DNA of 64,000 nucleotides from the NCBI RefSeq assembly GCF_002735905.1, contig NZ_PEBD01000010.1, forward strand, positions 1,178,001 through 1,242,000, written 5' to 3'. The DNA is from Williamsia muralis (GTDB lineage Bacteria; Actinomycetota; Actinomycetes; Mycobacteriales; Mycobacteriaceae). A program made the position numbers and the translations under genes. Positions 36,145-44,882 of this stretch are shown piece by piece. A model generated the notes under the pieces. That model worked only from the letters and a program-made list of their open reading frames with translations. It was not told the origin of the DNA and did not search any database. How positions within the stretch are numbered: position 1 is the stretch's first letter; each line of letters begins with the position of its first letter.

Positions 36145-36488
36145 AGGGAACCAGGGTAGGCGCTTGCCGAGAGTGCCAGCGAAGTGAGCCGAGTGCACGT
36201 AACGTTGCTCACGGCGACGTCGCGCAATTTGGGGGTTTTTGCGGCGATTCGATATCCTCGCCTGACTTTTCCTCGCTCTGCGCCGTGTCGAGACATCGAA
36301 ATCGGGCAGAGGGGTGATAAAGCAATTTCCCCGCTGCGCTTGACCTGGACACCCAAACCCGTGTCTAATCACATCAGTGTCATTCCCTGTTTTGACAGCG
36401 AGAATTGTTGCGGGGCACGGGGATCGATCACTTGTTCGAATCCGATTGACCAACTGCACAATTCGAAGTGAGATGAGGAGGCGGGACG
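36145..36488. other. intergenic region between divergent fbiA and whiB2
   Basis: 344 bases without a supported gene. It is visibly AT-richer than the flanks, as expected of a regulatory region with divergent promoters. One good sigma-70-type promoter for whiB2 is at 36340-36369, leaving a leader of about 110 bases. Confidence 0.6.
36340..36369 (+). promoter_or_regulatory. promoter of whiB2
   Basis: TTGACC (36340-36345), 18-base spacer, TCTAAT (36364-36369). Transcription from here would give a leader of about 110 bases before ATG 36489. Confidence 0.5.
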
Positions 36489-36845
36489 ATGGCTCTGGAA
36501 CACATGGCTACCAACAGCCTTGAACCGCAAGTCGATTCGCAATCGAATGCATCCGAAACCAACCAAACTGAACGTCCTCGCCTGAGCCTGGTCACGTCGG
36601 CATTCGATGATATGTTCGAAGCAGTCGAAGATCAGTGGCAGGACCGTGCGCTGTGCGCACAGACCGATCCAGAAGCTTTTTTCCCTGAAAAGGGTGGTTC
36701 GACCCGGGAAGCCAAGCGCATTTGCCAGGGTTGTGAAGTGCGTCCGGAATGCCTGGAATACGCGCTGCACAAAGATGAACGCTTCGGAATCTGGGGCGGC
36801 CTGTCAGAGCGCGAACGTCGCCGTATCAAGCGCGGGATCGTCTAG
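36489..36845 (+). CDS. whiB2: WhiB2/WhmD-type transcription factor
   Basis: 118 residues. Four Cys (56, 79, 82, 88) bind the 4Fe-4S cluster; G-I-W-G-G (100-104) and the basic RERRRIKR end bind SigA and DNA. Family WhiB2 (WhmD) is essential for septation in mycobacteria. ATG 36489 follows GAGGAGG. It lies divergent to fbiA and ahead of the metallopeptidase-like gene, as in M. tuberculosis Rv3260. Confidence 0.93.
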   Translation: MALEHMATNSLEPQVDSQSNASETNQTERPRLSLVTSAFDDMFEAVEDQWQDRALCAQTDPEAFFPEKGGSTREAKRICQGCEVRPECLEYALHKDERFGIWGGLSERERRRIKRGIV

Positions 36846-36941
36846 GTCTCCCTTTTCTCTGCACCCCCCGCTCTGTGAGCTCGGGGCGTCTGCTCCAAAG
36901 CTGTCGACGGACTCGGCAAGAGTGGTTCTGCTCAACGCCTC

Positions 36942-37448
36942 TCAGGTGGGTGGCGGGTCGATCGTGTCCTCGTCGACACCGAGGTGTGCTGCGACCTGCT
37001 GCACCAGGACCTCGTGCACGAGGTCCAGCAGATCTGCACCTTTTTTCGCCCTGCTCTCCAGCGGGCGGCGGAACAACAATATGCGCGCTTTGGTGGCTCG
37101 CCCCTGCGAGTCCATGCCGGACGGGATGAGCCGCGCAAGAGGGATCGGGCCATCGGCCGTCACCTCCACCGGCCATTGAACGGTCTCGGGGTCGCGCGGA
37201 AGCATCCTCGGCACGTCGTCCACCGCGATGTCCAGATCAGTCAACCGGGCGTGCCATCGCGCGTCGATCTCGGCGAATGCCTCGAGCACCACCGCATCGA
37301 ACGACTGTGACCGGCTGGTCCAGGCGGGGACGTGGGTGGGCAGCAACGTCGAACGCAGTCCGCGGCCCCGTCGATCGCGGACCCGGGGCACACCACGTGA
37401 GGTTCGCCGGCGCCGCGGTCGTGCCAGCGGAGGACGAATGGGAGCCAT
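36942..37448 (-). CDS. metallopeptidase-family protein (Rv3259-like), motif incomplete
   Basis: 168 residues. Arg-rich N-terminus (RPRRRRTSRG, RDRRGRG) then FDAVVLEAFAEIDARW, DVPRMLPRDPE, IPLARLIPSG, ILLFRRPLESRA and LVHEVLVQQVAAHLGVDEDTIDP. The last segment aligns with the zincin-like HExxH region, but here HEVLV lacks the second His, so activity is doubtful. It sits between whiB2 and the DUF3499 gene as in M. tuberculosis. TAGACT eight bases before the ATG suggests a leaderless message. Confidence 0.8.
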   Translation of the reverse strand: MAPIRPPLARPRRRRTSRGVPRVRDRRGRGLRSTLLPTHVPAWTSRSQSFDAVVLEAFAEIDARWHARLTDLDIAVDDVPRMLPRDPETVQWPVEVTADGPIPLARLIPSGMDSQGRATKARILLFRRPLESRAKKGADLLDLVHEVLVQQVAAHLGVDEDTIDPPPT

Positions 37449-37508
37449 AGAGCGCAAGTCTAGGCAGTCGCGGACGGTGTGTCCTGCTACGACCCGCCAG
37501 TCGGTCGG

Positions 37509-37514
37509 GATAAT
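37509..37514 (+). promoter_or_regulatory. -10 hexamer of the DUF3499 gene (leaderless)
   Basis: GATAAT with eight bases before GTG 37523; no ribosome-binding site lies between, which favours a leaderless message. Confidence 0.35.
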
Positions 37515-37522
37515 CTTCCTCC

Positions 37523-37963
37523 GTGAGGCTCCCACGTCAGTGTTCCAGGCCCGGTTGCGCCAATCCGGCGGTGGCAACTCTGACTTTTGTGTATTCGGAC
37601 TCGACCGCGGTGGTCGGTCCGCTGGCGACGTCGGCCGAACCTCATTCATGGGACCTGTGTGACACGCACGCCACGCGGATCACCGTGCCGCGGGGGTGGG
37701 AGATGTTGCGCAGTGAGGGTGGGTTCGCCCAGCCTCTGCGGGACGAGGACGATCTGACCGCTCTTGCCGAGGCTGTCCGTGAGGCAGCCGGCGGTGGGGG
37801 ACTGGTGCCCCGCTCGTCGCCCGTACGTGCCGGCGAATCGATCGGATCCCATGAGCGCCCCGCGCCTCGCGGCAACGGTTCGCTCAGCGGACCCGACCCG
37901 CTTCCTCGTCCTCGACCAGGTCGCCGCGGGCACCTTCGAGTACTGCCTGATCCTGTCGACTGA
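37523..37963 (+). CDS. DUF3499 family protein (Rv3258c-like)
   Basis: 146 residues. Starts RLPRQCSRPGCANPAVATLTF, with Cys pairs at 7/12 and WDLCDTHATRI, a likely zinc ribbon or knuckle, then acidic region and a disordered Pro/Arg-rich tail. DUF3499 lies between the whiB2 region and manB in mycobacteria. Function unknown. The last 80 bases overlap the convergent PAP2 gene; the disordered tail is probably a product of that overlap. Confidence 0.85.
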   Translation: MRLPRQCSRPGCANPAVATLTFVYSDSTAVVGPLATSAEPHSWDLCDTHATRITVPRGWEMLRSEGGFAQPLRDEDDLTALAEAVREAAGGGGLVPRSSPVRAGESIGSHERPAPRGNGSLSGPDPLPRPRPGRRGHLRVLPDPVD

Positions 37964-39083
37964 ACTCGGCCTGCGAATCCGCCTGTAGCCGTCGGTCTTT
38001 GCGGTTCGTCCACGCCCGCTCGCCGTAGTGGCAACCAACCATGACGAGCGCTGCCAGGCCCCAGCCGAGGAAGATGTCGATCACGTAGTGCTCGGCCGAA
38101 TACACCAGCGTGAATGCCATCACCAGTGCGTATCCGGTGTACATCGTGCGTCCGAACGCACGGGTGCGGCCCCACATGAACATGGCCAGCAGTGCGGTGA
38201 CACCGGCGTGCAGCGACGGGATCGCGGCCACCTGGTTCGACTTCTTCTGCCCGACCTCGAGCACCTCGCGGACGGGTCCGATGTGCAGCACATCCCAACC
38301 GCGACTGGAGATGCGCTCGACGTACGGTTGCGCGCCATCGTGCCTCGGCTGCACGGGGCCGAGCAGTCCGCCGTCGGGGGCGTCTTCGACGGGCTGGGTG
38401 ATGCAGAGCGGGAACGCCGATCCGTCGGCGACCTCGGCCGGGGTGCATTTGGCCGCCGCCCATGGCGGTGCGGCAGGCACCAGGATGTAGCCGATCAACC
38501 CGATGAAGAAGATGGTGATGAGCCGCAAGACGAATCGACGCCACTGCAGACGATCTTTGAGCCACAGGAAACCGGCGACCGCGTAAGGAACGATGAAGTA
38601 GGACATGTACACGAAGCTCGTGAACACCTCCCACCACTGCGCCTCGGCCATCTTGAGGTGTTCTTGCAGCCACACGGTCGGCACGACGTGGAACATCCAA
38701 CGGTCTGCGTCCACCGCGAGGTGCCATTGGGTCGGCATCCCGAGGAAGGCTGCGATACCGCGAGTGGAGTCGTAGACCGCCAGCAGTACACCGAACGGCA
38801 GCCAGTCGCGCACCACCGACAGGATGTTCCGTCGTCCGATGGATGCCGCGGCAAGCCCGAGCCCGAGGGCCACGAGAACGTACGATCTGCCGAACGACAT
38901 TGTCCTGGTGGCCAGCAGCACGATGATCGTGGCGGCCCAGATGGTCACCGTCACGCGACGGACGAGGACCAGGTTCACTCTCTCGGAAACCAGACGCGCC
39001 GCCGCGAACTCGGCGAATCGGGTTCGGGCGTACCAAGATGTAACAGGGGCGTCAGTTTTCTGGGGGCTCTGCAGTTCGGTCAT
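37884..39083 (-). CDS. PAP2/AUR1-like integral membrane phosphotransferase
   Basis: 399 residues with several transmembrane segments. The PAP2 catalytic motifs are IPSLHAG and YSAEHYVIDIFLGWG. The family (PAP2_3) includes inositol phosphorylceramide synthases (AUR1) and mycobacterial relatives acting on inositol or lipid phosphates. N-terminal 40 residues are cytosolic and variable. The gene faces manB divergently; being next to mannose-activation genes suggests envelope lipid work, but the substrate is unknown. Confidence 0.85.
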   Translation of the reverse strand: MTELQSPQKTDAPVTSWYARTRFAEFAAARLVSERVNLVLVRRVTVTIWAATIIVLLATRTMSFGRSYVLVALGLGLAAASIGRRNILSVVRDWLPFGVLLAVYDSTRGIAAFLGMPTQWHLAVDADRWMFHVVPTVWLQEHLKMAEAQWWEVFTSFVYMSYFIVPYAVAGFLWLKDRLQWRRFVLRLITIFFIGLIGYILVPAAPPWAAAKCTPAEVADGSAFPLCITQPVEDAPDGGLLGPVQPRHDGAQPYVERISSRGWDVLHIGPVREVLEVGQKKSNQVAAIPSLHAGVTALLAMFMWGRTRAFGRTMYTGYALVMAFTLVYSAEHYVIDIFLGWGLAALVMVGCHYGERAWTNRKDRRLQADSQAEFSRQDQAVLEGARGDLVEDEEAGRVR

Positions 39084-39169
39084 GATTGCGCGGCGACCCC
39101 GGTGTCGACCGAGCAGTTTTTCGCCAGTTCCAATGGATGCACATGCACCCGATGAGAAGGAGCCATTCC

Positions 39170-40564
39170 GTGGATCGTCCCGCACAGCTGTTCAGCCCCG
39201 AGTTGGTCAGCGCCGTCATCAAGGCCTACGACGTACGTGGTCTCGTCGGCGAGCAGATCGACTCGGAGTTCGTCAGGGGCGTGGGAGCTTCGTTCGGCCG
39301 CCTCATGCGCACCGAGGGCCAGTTGGGATTGGTGGTGGGCCACGACATGCGGGAGTCGTCGCCCGAACTGGCCGCTGCCTTCGCAGACGGCGCGCTGGCC
39401 GAGGGGCTGGACGTCACGATGATCGGCCTTGCGTCCACCGACCAGCTGTACTTCGCGTCGGGATTCCTGGATCGGCCCGGCGCCATGTTCACCGCGAGTC
39501 ACAACCCGGCTCGGTACAACGGCATCAAACTGTGCCGCGCCGGTGCAAAACCTGTCGGTCAGGACACCGGGCTGGCCACCATCTCGCGCGAGCTGGTGCA
39601 CGGGGTGGACGGCACGGCGGCCCCCGAGAGCACCAGGGGAACCCTGACCGAGCGCGATGTGTTGGCGGACTATGCGGCGTATCTGCACAAGCTCGTCGAT
39701 CTTTCCGGTCTGCGGCATCTGACGGTCGCCGTGGATGCGGGCAATGGCATGGGTGGTCACACAGTTCCGGTGGTCCTCGGCGGATCTGAGGCGTTCACCG
39801 TGCGTTCACTCTACTTCGAGCTGGACGGAACATTTCCCAACCACGAGGCCAACCCCCTCGATCCGAAGAACCTGGTGGACCTGCAGGCGTATGTCCGCGA
39901 GACCGGGGCCGACATCGGGCTGGCCTTCGACGGGGACGCCGACCGCTGCTTCGTGGTCGATGAGCTGGGTGAACCCGTGTCGCCGTCAGCGGTGACCGCG
40001 CTGGTGGCCGAACGCGAGCTCGCAAAGAATCCGGGCGCCATCGTGATTCACAATCTGATCACTTCACGCGCGGTTCCCGAGCTGGTCACAGAGTTGGGCG
40101 GGACGCCGGTGGTGACCCGTGTTGGGCATTCGTTCATCAAGCAGGAGATGGCCGACACCGGTGCGGTGTTCGGCGGTGAACACTCTGCGCACTACTACTT
40201 CAAGGACTTCTGGAACGCCGACTCCGGGCTGCTCGCGGCGTTGCACGTGCTCGCCGCGCTTGGTGCCTCAGATCAGCCGCTGTCGGCGATGATGGCGCGT
40301 TACGAGCGTTACAAGAGCTCAGGAGAAATCAACTCAACGGTCGACGACCAGGTCGCACGTACTGCGGCCGTCCTCGCGGATTTCGGTGACGAGATCACCG
40401 AGACCACCCGGATGGACGGCGTCACCGTGGATCTCGCAGATGGGTCCTGGTTCAATCTGCGTGCCTCCAACACCGAGCCCCTGCTGCGGCTCAACGTCGA
40501 GGCGCCGACCGCGGAGCGGGTCAACGAGCTGGTGGACCGCATCCTCGGGGTGGTGCGGGGCTGA
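39170..40564 (+). CDS. manB: phosphomannomutase/phosphoglucomutase ManB
   Basis: 464 residues. Phosphoserine loop FTASHNPARYNGIKLC, metal-binding AFDGDADRCFVVD, the sugar-binding loop GEHSAHYYFKDF and C-terminal phosphate-binding RASNTEPLLRLN. It interconverts mannose 6- and 1-phosphate for GDP-mannose, PIMs and lipoarabinomannan. GTG 39170 follows AAGGAG. It heads manB-tobH-manA. Confidence 0.94.
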   Translation: MDRPAQLFSPELVSAVIKAYDVRGLVGEQIDSEFVRGVGASFGRLMRTEGQLGLVVGHDMRESSPELAAAFADGALAEGLDVTMIGLASTDQLYFASGFLDRPGAMFTASHNPARYNGIKLCRAGAKPVGQDTGLATISRELVHGVDGTAAPESTRGTLTERDVLADYAAYLHKLVDLSGLRHLTVAVDAGNGMGGHTVPVVLGGSEAFTVRSLYFELDGTFPNHEANPLDPKNLVDLQAYVRETGADIGLAFDGDADRCFVVDELGEPVSPSAVTALVAERELAKNPGAIVIHNLITSRAVPELVTELGGTPVVTRVGHSFIKQEMADTGAVFGGEHSAHYYFKDFWNADSGLLAALHVLAALGASDQPLSAMMARYERYKSSGEINSTVDDQVARTAAVLADFGDEITETTRMDGVTVDLADGSWFNLRASNTEPLLRLNVEAPTAERVNELVDRILGVVRG

Positions 40565-40627
40565 GCAGACCGCGGTGAGCGGCGGCTCGGACGGCAATTC
40601 TTCCGCTCCCGAACGGGTGCGGACCAT

Positions 40628-40633
40628 TAGTCT
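40628..40633 (+). promoter_or_regulatory. -10 hexamer of tobH (leaderless)
   Basis: TAGTCT with six bases before ATG 40640, the same hexamer and spacing as before the DUF985 cupin gene at 57949. Confidence 0.4.
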
Positions 40634-40639
40634 GGTCTC

Positions 40640-41764
40640 ATGTTGACCGGAGCTCCAGACCTCGACGACGTCGCCGCACTGCTCGACGCAGACGTCGACG
40701 GTCTGCTGCCCGCTTCGGCCCTGGCCGGTGCGCAGTGTCGCGCAGTGTCGGCAGCCCACAGCGAAGGCGTTCTGGAGCCTCTGAGCCACCTACGGCCACG
40801 GGCCGTGGTGATCGTCTGTGGCGCCGGGCCGGCCGGGCGAGCTGCGGCCCTGGTTCTGGCACTGGCCGCGCCCCACATCGACGTCCCACTGATCAAGTCC
40901 GAAACGGTGCCGTCGTGGGTGGGTCCTCTCGACGTGGTCGTGATCGCCGGTGACGATGCCGGCGATCCCAGGCTCGCCGACGCGGCGGCCCGTGCCGGAC
41001 GCCGGCAGGCAGAGGTAGTTGTCGCCGGACCTGTGGAGGGGCCGTTGCGCGACGCGCTGGCCGGGCGGGTGCTGGACATGTCGCCGCGGGTTCCGGTGCC
41101 TGCGCGTTTCCGCTTCACCCACTATGTGTGTGCCTACCTGGCCGTTCTCGCCGGCCTGCGATCGGTCCGGGTGACCGGCCGCCACCCCGACCTCGAAGCG
41201 CTCGCCGATCAGCTCGACACCGAAGCCGCTGGGAACCACCCCGCCAACGAGCTGTTCCACAATGCCGCAAAAGAATTGGCGTCGCGGCTGGTCGGGCATC
41301 CCACAGTATGGGCGGCAGACACCCCGGCCGCGCTGGCGCTCGCCGTCCACGCGTCGAGGAGTGTCTTCGCGAGTGCCGGGATCGTCAGTACGGCAACGGA
41401 TCTCGGCGACGTGCTGGCGGCGGCACCGGTGCTGGCGAAAGGGGGTGGAGCTTTGTCGCCGGACTACGATCCCATCTTTCACGACGCGCAGATCGACGGA
41501 CCGGTCGCCGGACAACAGGTCCGGGTACAAGTGTTGACCACCCCCGATCGCGAGTGGCAGATCCGTCGTCGCCTCGGAGTGCTGCCGGATGCCGATGTGG
41601 TGACCAGTGGTCCCGCGTCTCCACCGGTCGGCGGACAGCCGGCACCCGGCACACTTGCCGACGGCCCGGCGCCAAGCGGACTGGAAGATGTTGTGCCACT
41701 GATGATCTTGGGATTGAGGGTCGACATGGCGGGTGCGTACCTGCGGTTGGTCGGAGATCGTTGA
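40640..41764 (+). CDS. tobH: TobH family protein (SIS/phosphoglucose-isomerase-like)
   Basis: 374 residues. PRAVVIVCGAGPAGRAAALVLAL and GPLDVVVIAGDDAGDPRLADAAARAGRRQAEVVVAGP look like a SIS sugar-isomerase Rossmann half; the C-terminal part contains GLRVDMAGAYLRL. In mycobacteria TobH lies between manB and manA, exactly as here. A role in mannose 6-phosphate formation is likely from position but not shown. It overlaps manA by one base (TGATG). Confidence 0.85.
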   Translation: MLTGAPDLDDVAALLDADVDGLLPASALAGAQCRAVSAAHSEGVLEPLSHLRPRAVVIVCGAGPAGRAAALVLALAAPHIDVPLIKSETVPSWVGPLDVVVIAGDDAGDPRLADAAARAGRRQAEVVVAGPVEGPLRDALAGRVLDMSPRVPVPARFRFTHYVCAYLAVLAGLRSVRVTGRHPDLEALADQLDTEAAGNHPANELFHNAAKELASRLVGHPTVWAADTPAALALAVHASRSVFASAGIVSTATDLGDVLAAAPVLAKGGGALSPDYDPIFHDAQIDGPVAGQQVRVQVLTTPDREWQIRRRLGVLPDADVVTSGPASPPVGGQPAPGTLADGPAPSGLEDVVPLMILGLRVDMAGAYLRLVGDR

Positions 41765-42996
41765 TGCGCCTGCTCGATGGTGTCGTCCGTCCCTATGCCT
41801 GGGGATCGCGTACTGCGATAGCAGCCCTGCGCGGGATGCCCACACCCAGCGCGCACCCGGAGGCCGAGTTGTGGTTCGGAGCCCACCCGGCAGCGCCCGC
41901 GATCGTTCGTGATGACGCTCGGGAGAACACTCTCCTGGAAGTCATCGACGCCGATCCGCGTGCCGAACTCGGCACTCTCTGCGCCGAACGGTACGTCGGG
42001 CGTCTGCCGTTCCTGATGAAGATCCTTGCGGCCGAAGAACCGTTGTCACTGCAGGCCCACCCCAGTCTGCAGCAGGCCAAAGAAGGGTTCGCGCGAGAGA
42101 ACGAGCGTGGCATCGATGTGGGTGCATCGGACCGCAATTACCGCGACGAGAACCACAAGCCCGAACTCGTGGTGGCACTGAGCGAGTTTCACGCCCTGGC
42201 CGGCTTCCGCGACGTGCGCGAGACGGTCGATCTGCTGCGCGTGCTGCAGGTTCCCGAGCTGGACAGTCACCTCGGAATGATTGCCGGCCAACCGGACTCG
42301 CAGGGCCTGCGGGCCCTGTTCACCACCTGGATCACCCTGCCCGAGTCGGCGTTGTCCACTCTCATCCCGGCCGTTCTGGCCGGGGCCATCCGGTATCTGG
42401 AATCCGGGCAGGACCGCTTCGCGGCCGAGGCCCGCACGGTGCTGGAGATCGGCGAGAACTACCCGCTCGACCCCGGCGTTCTCGCTGTGCTCCTGCTCAA
42501 TCGGGTGACGCTCGCCCCGGGGGAAGGCCTGTATCTGCCGGCAGGCAATCTCCATGCCTACCTCTGGGGCACCGCTGTGGAAGTGATGGCCAATTCCGAC
42601 AACGTCCTTCGCGGTGGTCTCACCCCCAAACACGTCGATGTCCCCGAGTTGTTGCGCGTCCTCGACTTCACCCCGGTCGCTCCGGGTGACATCGCGCCCT
42701 CGATCCACACCTTGAATTCCGAACTGATCTACCAGACACCGGCGGCGGAGTTCAGACTGTCGAAGGTGGAACTCGACGGGACCGGTCTACGCAGGCCGTC
42801 GTCGATCCTCTTCGATGTTCCGGGTCCGCAGATTCTGCTGTGTACAACGGGTTCGATCGAACTGCGGGGTCCATCAGGTCATCTGGTTGTCCCGCAAGGA
42901 CGCGCGGCGTGGCTGGGTGACAACGATCCCGACGTCATCGTGCATGCGGCATCGGCCCACACCACATTCTTCCGAGGGCTGGTACCCGGACACTAG
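41764..42996 (+). CDS. manA: mannose-6-phosphate isomerase, class I
   Basis: 410 residues. Type I PMI zinc site: LSLQAHPSLQQAKEGF, ENHKPELVVAL and LPAGNLHAYLWGTAVEVMANSDNVLRGGLTPKHVDVPELL. Opens PYAWGSRTAIAAL. It interconverts fructose 6- and mannose 6-phosphate, feeding manB. The ATG overlaps the tobH stop, so the three are co-expressed. Confidence 0.94.
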   Translation: MRLLDGVVRPYAWGSRTAIAALRGMPTPSAHPEAELWFGAHPAAPAIVRDDARENTLLEVIDADPRAELGTLCAERYVGRLPFLMKILAAEEPLSLQAHPSLQQAKEGFARENERGIDVGASDRNYRDENHKPELVVALSEFHALAGFRDVRETVDLLRVLQVPELDSHLGMIAGQPDSQGLRALFTTWITLPESALSTLIPAVLAGAIRYLESGQDRFAAEARTVLEIGENYPLDPGVLAVLLLNRVTLAPGEGLYLPAGNLHAYLWGTAVEVMANSDNVLRGGLTPKHVDVPELLRVLDFTPVAPGDIAPSIHTLNSELIYQTPAAEFRLSKVELDGTGLRRPSSILFDVPGPQILLCTTGSIELRGPSGHLVVPQGRAAWLGDNDPDVIVHAASAHTTFFRGLVPGH

Positions 42997-43014
42997 CCGT
43001 CCGGTTCGACATGG

Positions 43015-44616
43015 TCAGACTCTTGAAGGAACCGGCAGCGTACTGCCGATGAATGCCATCTCATCCGGCGTCGCGACCATCGTCACCATTGCGCTGCCGG
43101 TGGGTGTGGCAACCCAGATGTCTTGAGGGGCGGCTTCATTCTGTTCCAGCCGGACGTCGGCCGGTTCACCCGGTGAGCCGGGTGAGCCGGGTGGAACCAC
43201 GGTGATCACGGTCGGAGCATCGACGGGTGCCGGTGCCACGCCATGAAAGACCGCCACGGTGTACTGACCGTGGGGGTTTCGGCCGCCTGCGAGTGCGAGG
43301 AGACCCGGATCCCCGACGGCTGTGACAAACTGTTGCCAGACGGCGCCATGGTCGGTGTAGACGAGGACTCGAGCGCCGACTGCGATGGCGCGCAACAACA
43401 CCTGCTGAGCCAGGTGTAGGCCCCCGGCGATCGACACCCGATGCGCATGACCACCCAGCAGGTCGACCGCAACGGCCCGGCCTGCGTGGTCCGCCCCGAT
43501 GAGCTGACCGCAGCCCGTTGCCGACAGGGCCACTTCGGACAGGGATTCCAGCGGCACCGTCTGCCTGCCGATCGGCGGTAGCTCGGCGGCAGCCCCCACC
43601 GGCAGACTCGCCGCGAGCGCTGTGCGCTGACGGCCGGGCAATTCGATCAACCCGGTGATCGCCGAGTGAGCAAGGGACGCAGAGTTGAACCGGACGAGCG
43701 TCCGCATCGCGACCTCGCCCGGCCCTGCCGGCGACAACCGCATCGTCACCGTCGTGGAGACCGACGGAACGGCCCACACCGTGTCGAGGACTTCGGCGAG
43801 GTGGACGGGATCGACCGCGTACGTACGCATGCGCAATCGATCGGAGGTCACCGCATCCCAGTCTTCGCGCACCTCACCGGTGTCGGCGCCGTGAGCGAGG
43901 TGGCCGGTCGCGGAGGTGATCTGCGCCGCCGTGAGAATGCTGGCCGACAAACCCTGTCCCGCAAGCCGGTTGGCTACCCGGCGGGTCGCGATCATCGCGG
44001 TACGCAGAGCGCCTTCGGAACCGCCACCCCGACGTGCGACGGCGTCCGGACAGTGCGACGGGTCCAGTCGCAGCACAACAAGCACCGACCGATATGCGTT
44101 GGCAGGCAACGGGCCCAGCGTGCGCCGGTAGACCTGGGCCACCGGCCCGGTGCCGTGAGTGCGTATCCCGTGACTGATCACATCCACCGACTCCAGGCGG
44201 ATGTCGAACTGGCGAACGCATTCGGCGAGGGCAGCCAGGGGGATCGGCGGAAGGCCGCGACAACCGCTGGGGTCGAGGAAACTCAAGGTGGGTGGGGGAG
44301 TGTCGATGCGCACCACCGTGACCAGAGCCGTTCCGTCCCAACGTGCACCGACCGCATTCGATCCGGATACGGGAATGTCGAACGGTGCCTGATCCGGTTT
44401 CGAACCGTCCGACTCCGCTGCACCGATGAGCCTTCTGCGCCACAGGCCCAGACGCAAACCGGTCCGCTCCGCCAGCGACATACGGCCCGGCAGCGGGACA
44501 AGCGTCGCGGACAACGCAATTGCCGCCACGATCCCTGCCCACCAGAGACCGCCCACGTCGTGAGACAGCACCAACGCCCCAGCGATCAGAACTTCGATCG
44601 CGACCACTACCTTCAT
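43015..44616 (-). CDS. eccE: type VII secretion component EccE
   Basis: 533 residues. Two N-terminal transmembrane segments (2-21 and 27-47) are followed by the conserved RTGLRLGLWRRR stretch and a large soluble part: GTALVTVVRIDTPPPTLSFL, LAECVRQFDIRLESVDVISHG, YRSVLVVLRLDPSHCPDAVARRGGGSEGALRTAMIATRRVANRL. Such sequence identifies EccE, the peripheral stabilising subunit of ESX membrane complexes. ATG 44616 follows GGGGGGA. It is divergent to eccB. No eccC, eccD, mycP or esx genes are in the window. Confidence 0.85.
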   Translation of the reverse strand: MKVVVAIEVLIAGALVLSHDVGGLWWAGIVAAIALSATLVPLPGRMSLAERTGLRLGLWRRRLIGAAESDGSKPDQAPFDIPVSGSNAVGARWDGTALVTVVRIDTPPPTLSFLDPSGCRGLPPIPLAALAECVRQFDIRLESVDVISHGIRTHGTGPVAQVYRRTLGPLPANAYRSVLVVLRLDPSHCPDAVARRGGGSEGALRTAMIATRRVANRLAGQGLSASILTAAQITSATGHLAHGADTGEVREDWDAVTSDRLRMRTYAVDPVHLAEVLDTVWAVPSVSTTVTMRLSPAGPGEVAMRTLVRFNSASLAHSAITGLIELPGRQRTALAASLPVGAAAELPPIGRQTVPLESLSEVALSATGCGQLIGADHAGRAVAVDLLGGHAHRVSIAGGLHLAQQVLLRAIAVGARVLVYTDHGAVWQQFVTAVGDPGLLALAGGRNPHGQYTVAVFHGVAPAPVDAPTVITVVPPGSPGSPGEPADVRLEQNEAAPQDIWVATPTGSAMVTMVATPDEMAFIGSTLPVPSRV

Positions 44617-44700
44617 GATCCCCCCAAGAATCATCAACACCGCACGTCATGGTCGAGCCCCGCTCGCATCCCCCCGGTTGCGCTGCGTCTACTGCAATAT

Positions 44701-44832
44701 GGTCGAGCTCCGCTGCGCTGCGTCTCCGTCACTCTGGTCGAGCTCCGCTGCGCTGCGTCTCCGTCACTCTGGTCGAGCTCCGCTGCGCTGCGTCTCCGTC
44801 ACTCTGGTCGAGCTCCGCTGCGCTGCGTCTCC
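44701..44832. repeat. 35-bp tandem repeat, three full copies plus a partial
   Basis: Exact 35-base units start at 44701, 44736 and 44771, each beginning GGTCGAGCTCCGCTGCGCTG; a fourth copy (44806-44832) is truncated at 27 bases. A diverged older copy is seen at 44651-44699. It lies in the divergent eccE-eccB promoter region. The unit is not a multiple of three and does not look like a CRISPR. Confidence 0.9.
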
Positions 44833-44882
44833 ACCGGACCAATGGTGCTATACGCTACACGCCGGGGAGATGGGGGGACGGC

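Noticed and set aside
44701-44832. Possible CRISPR array
   Set aside because: The units are directly abutting with no spacers and no cas genes are nearby; it is a tandem repeat.
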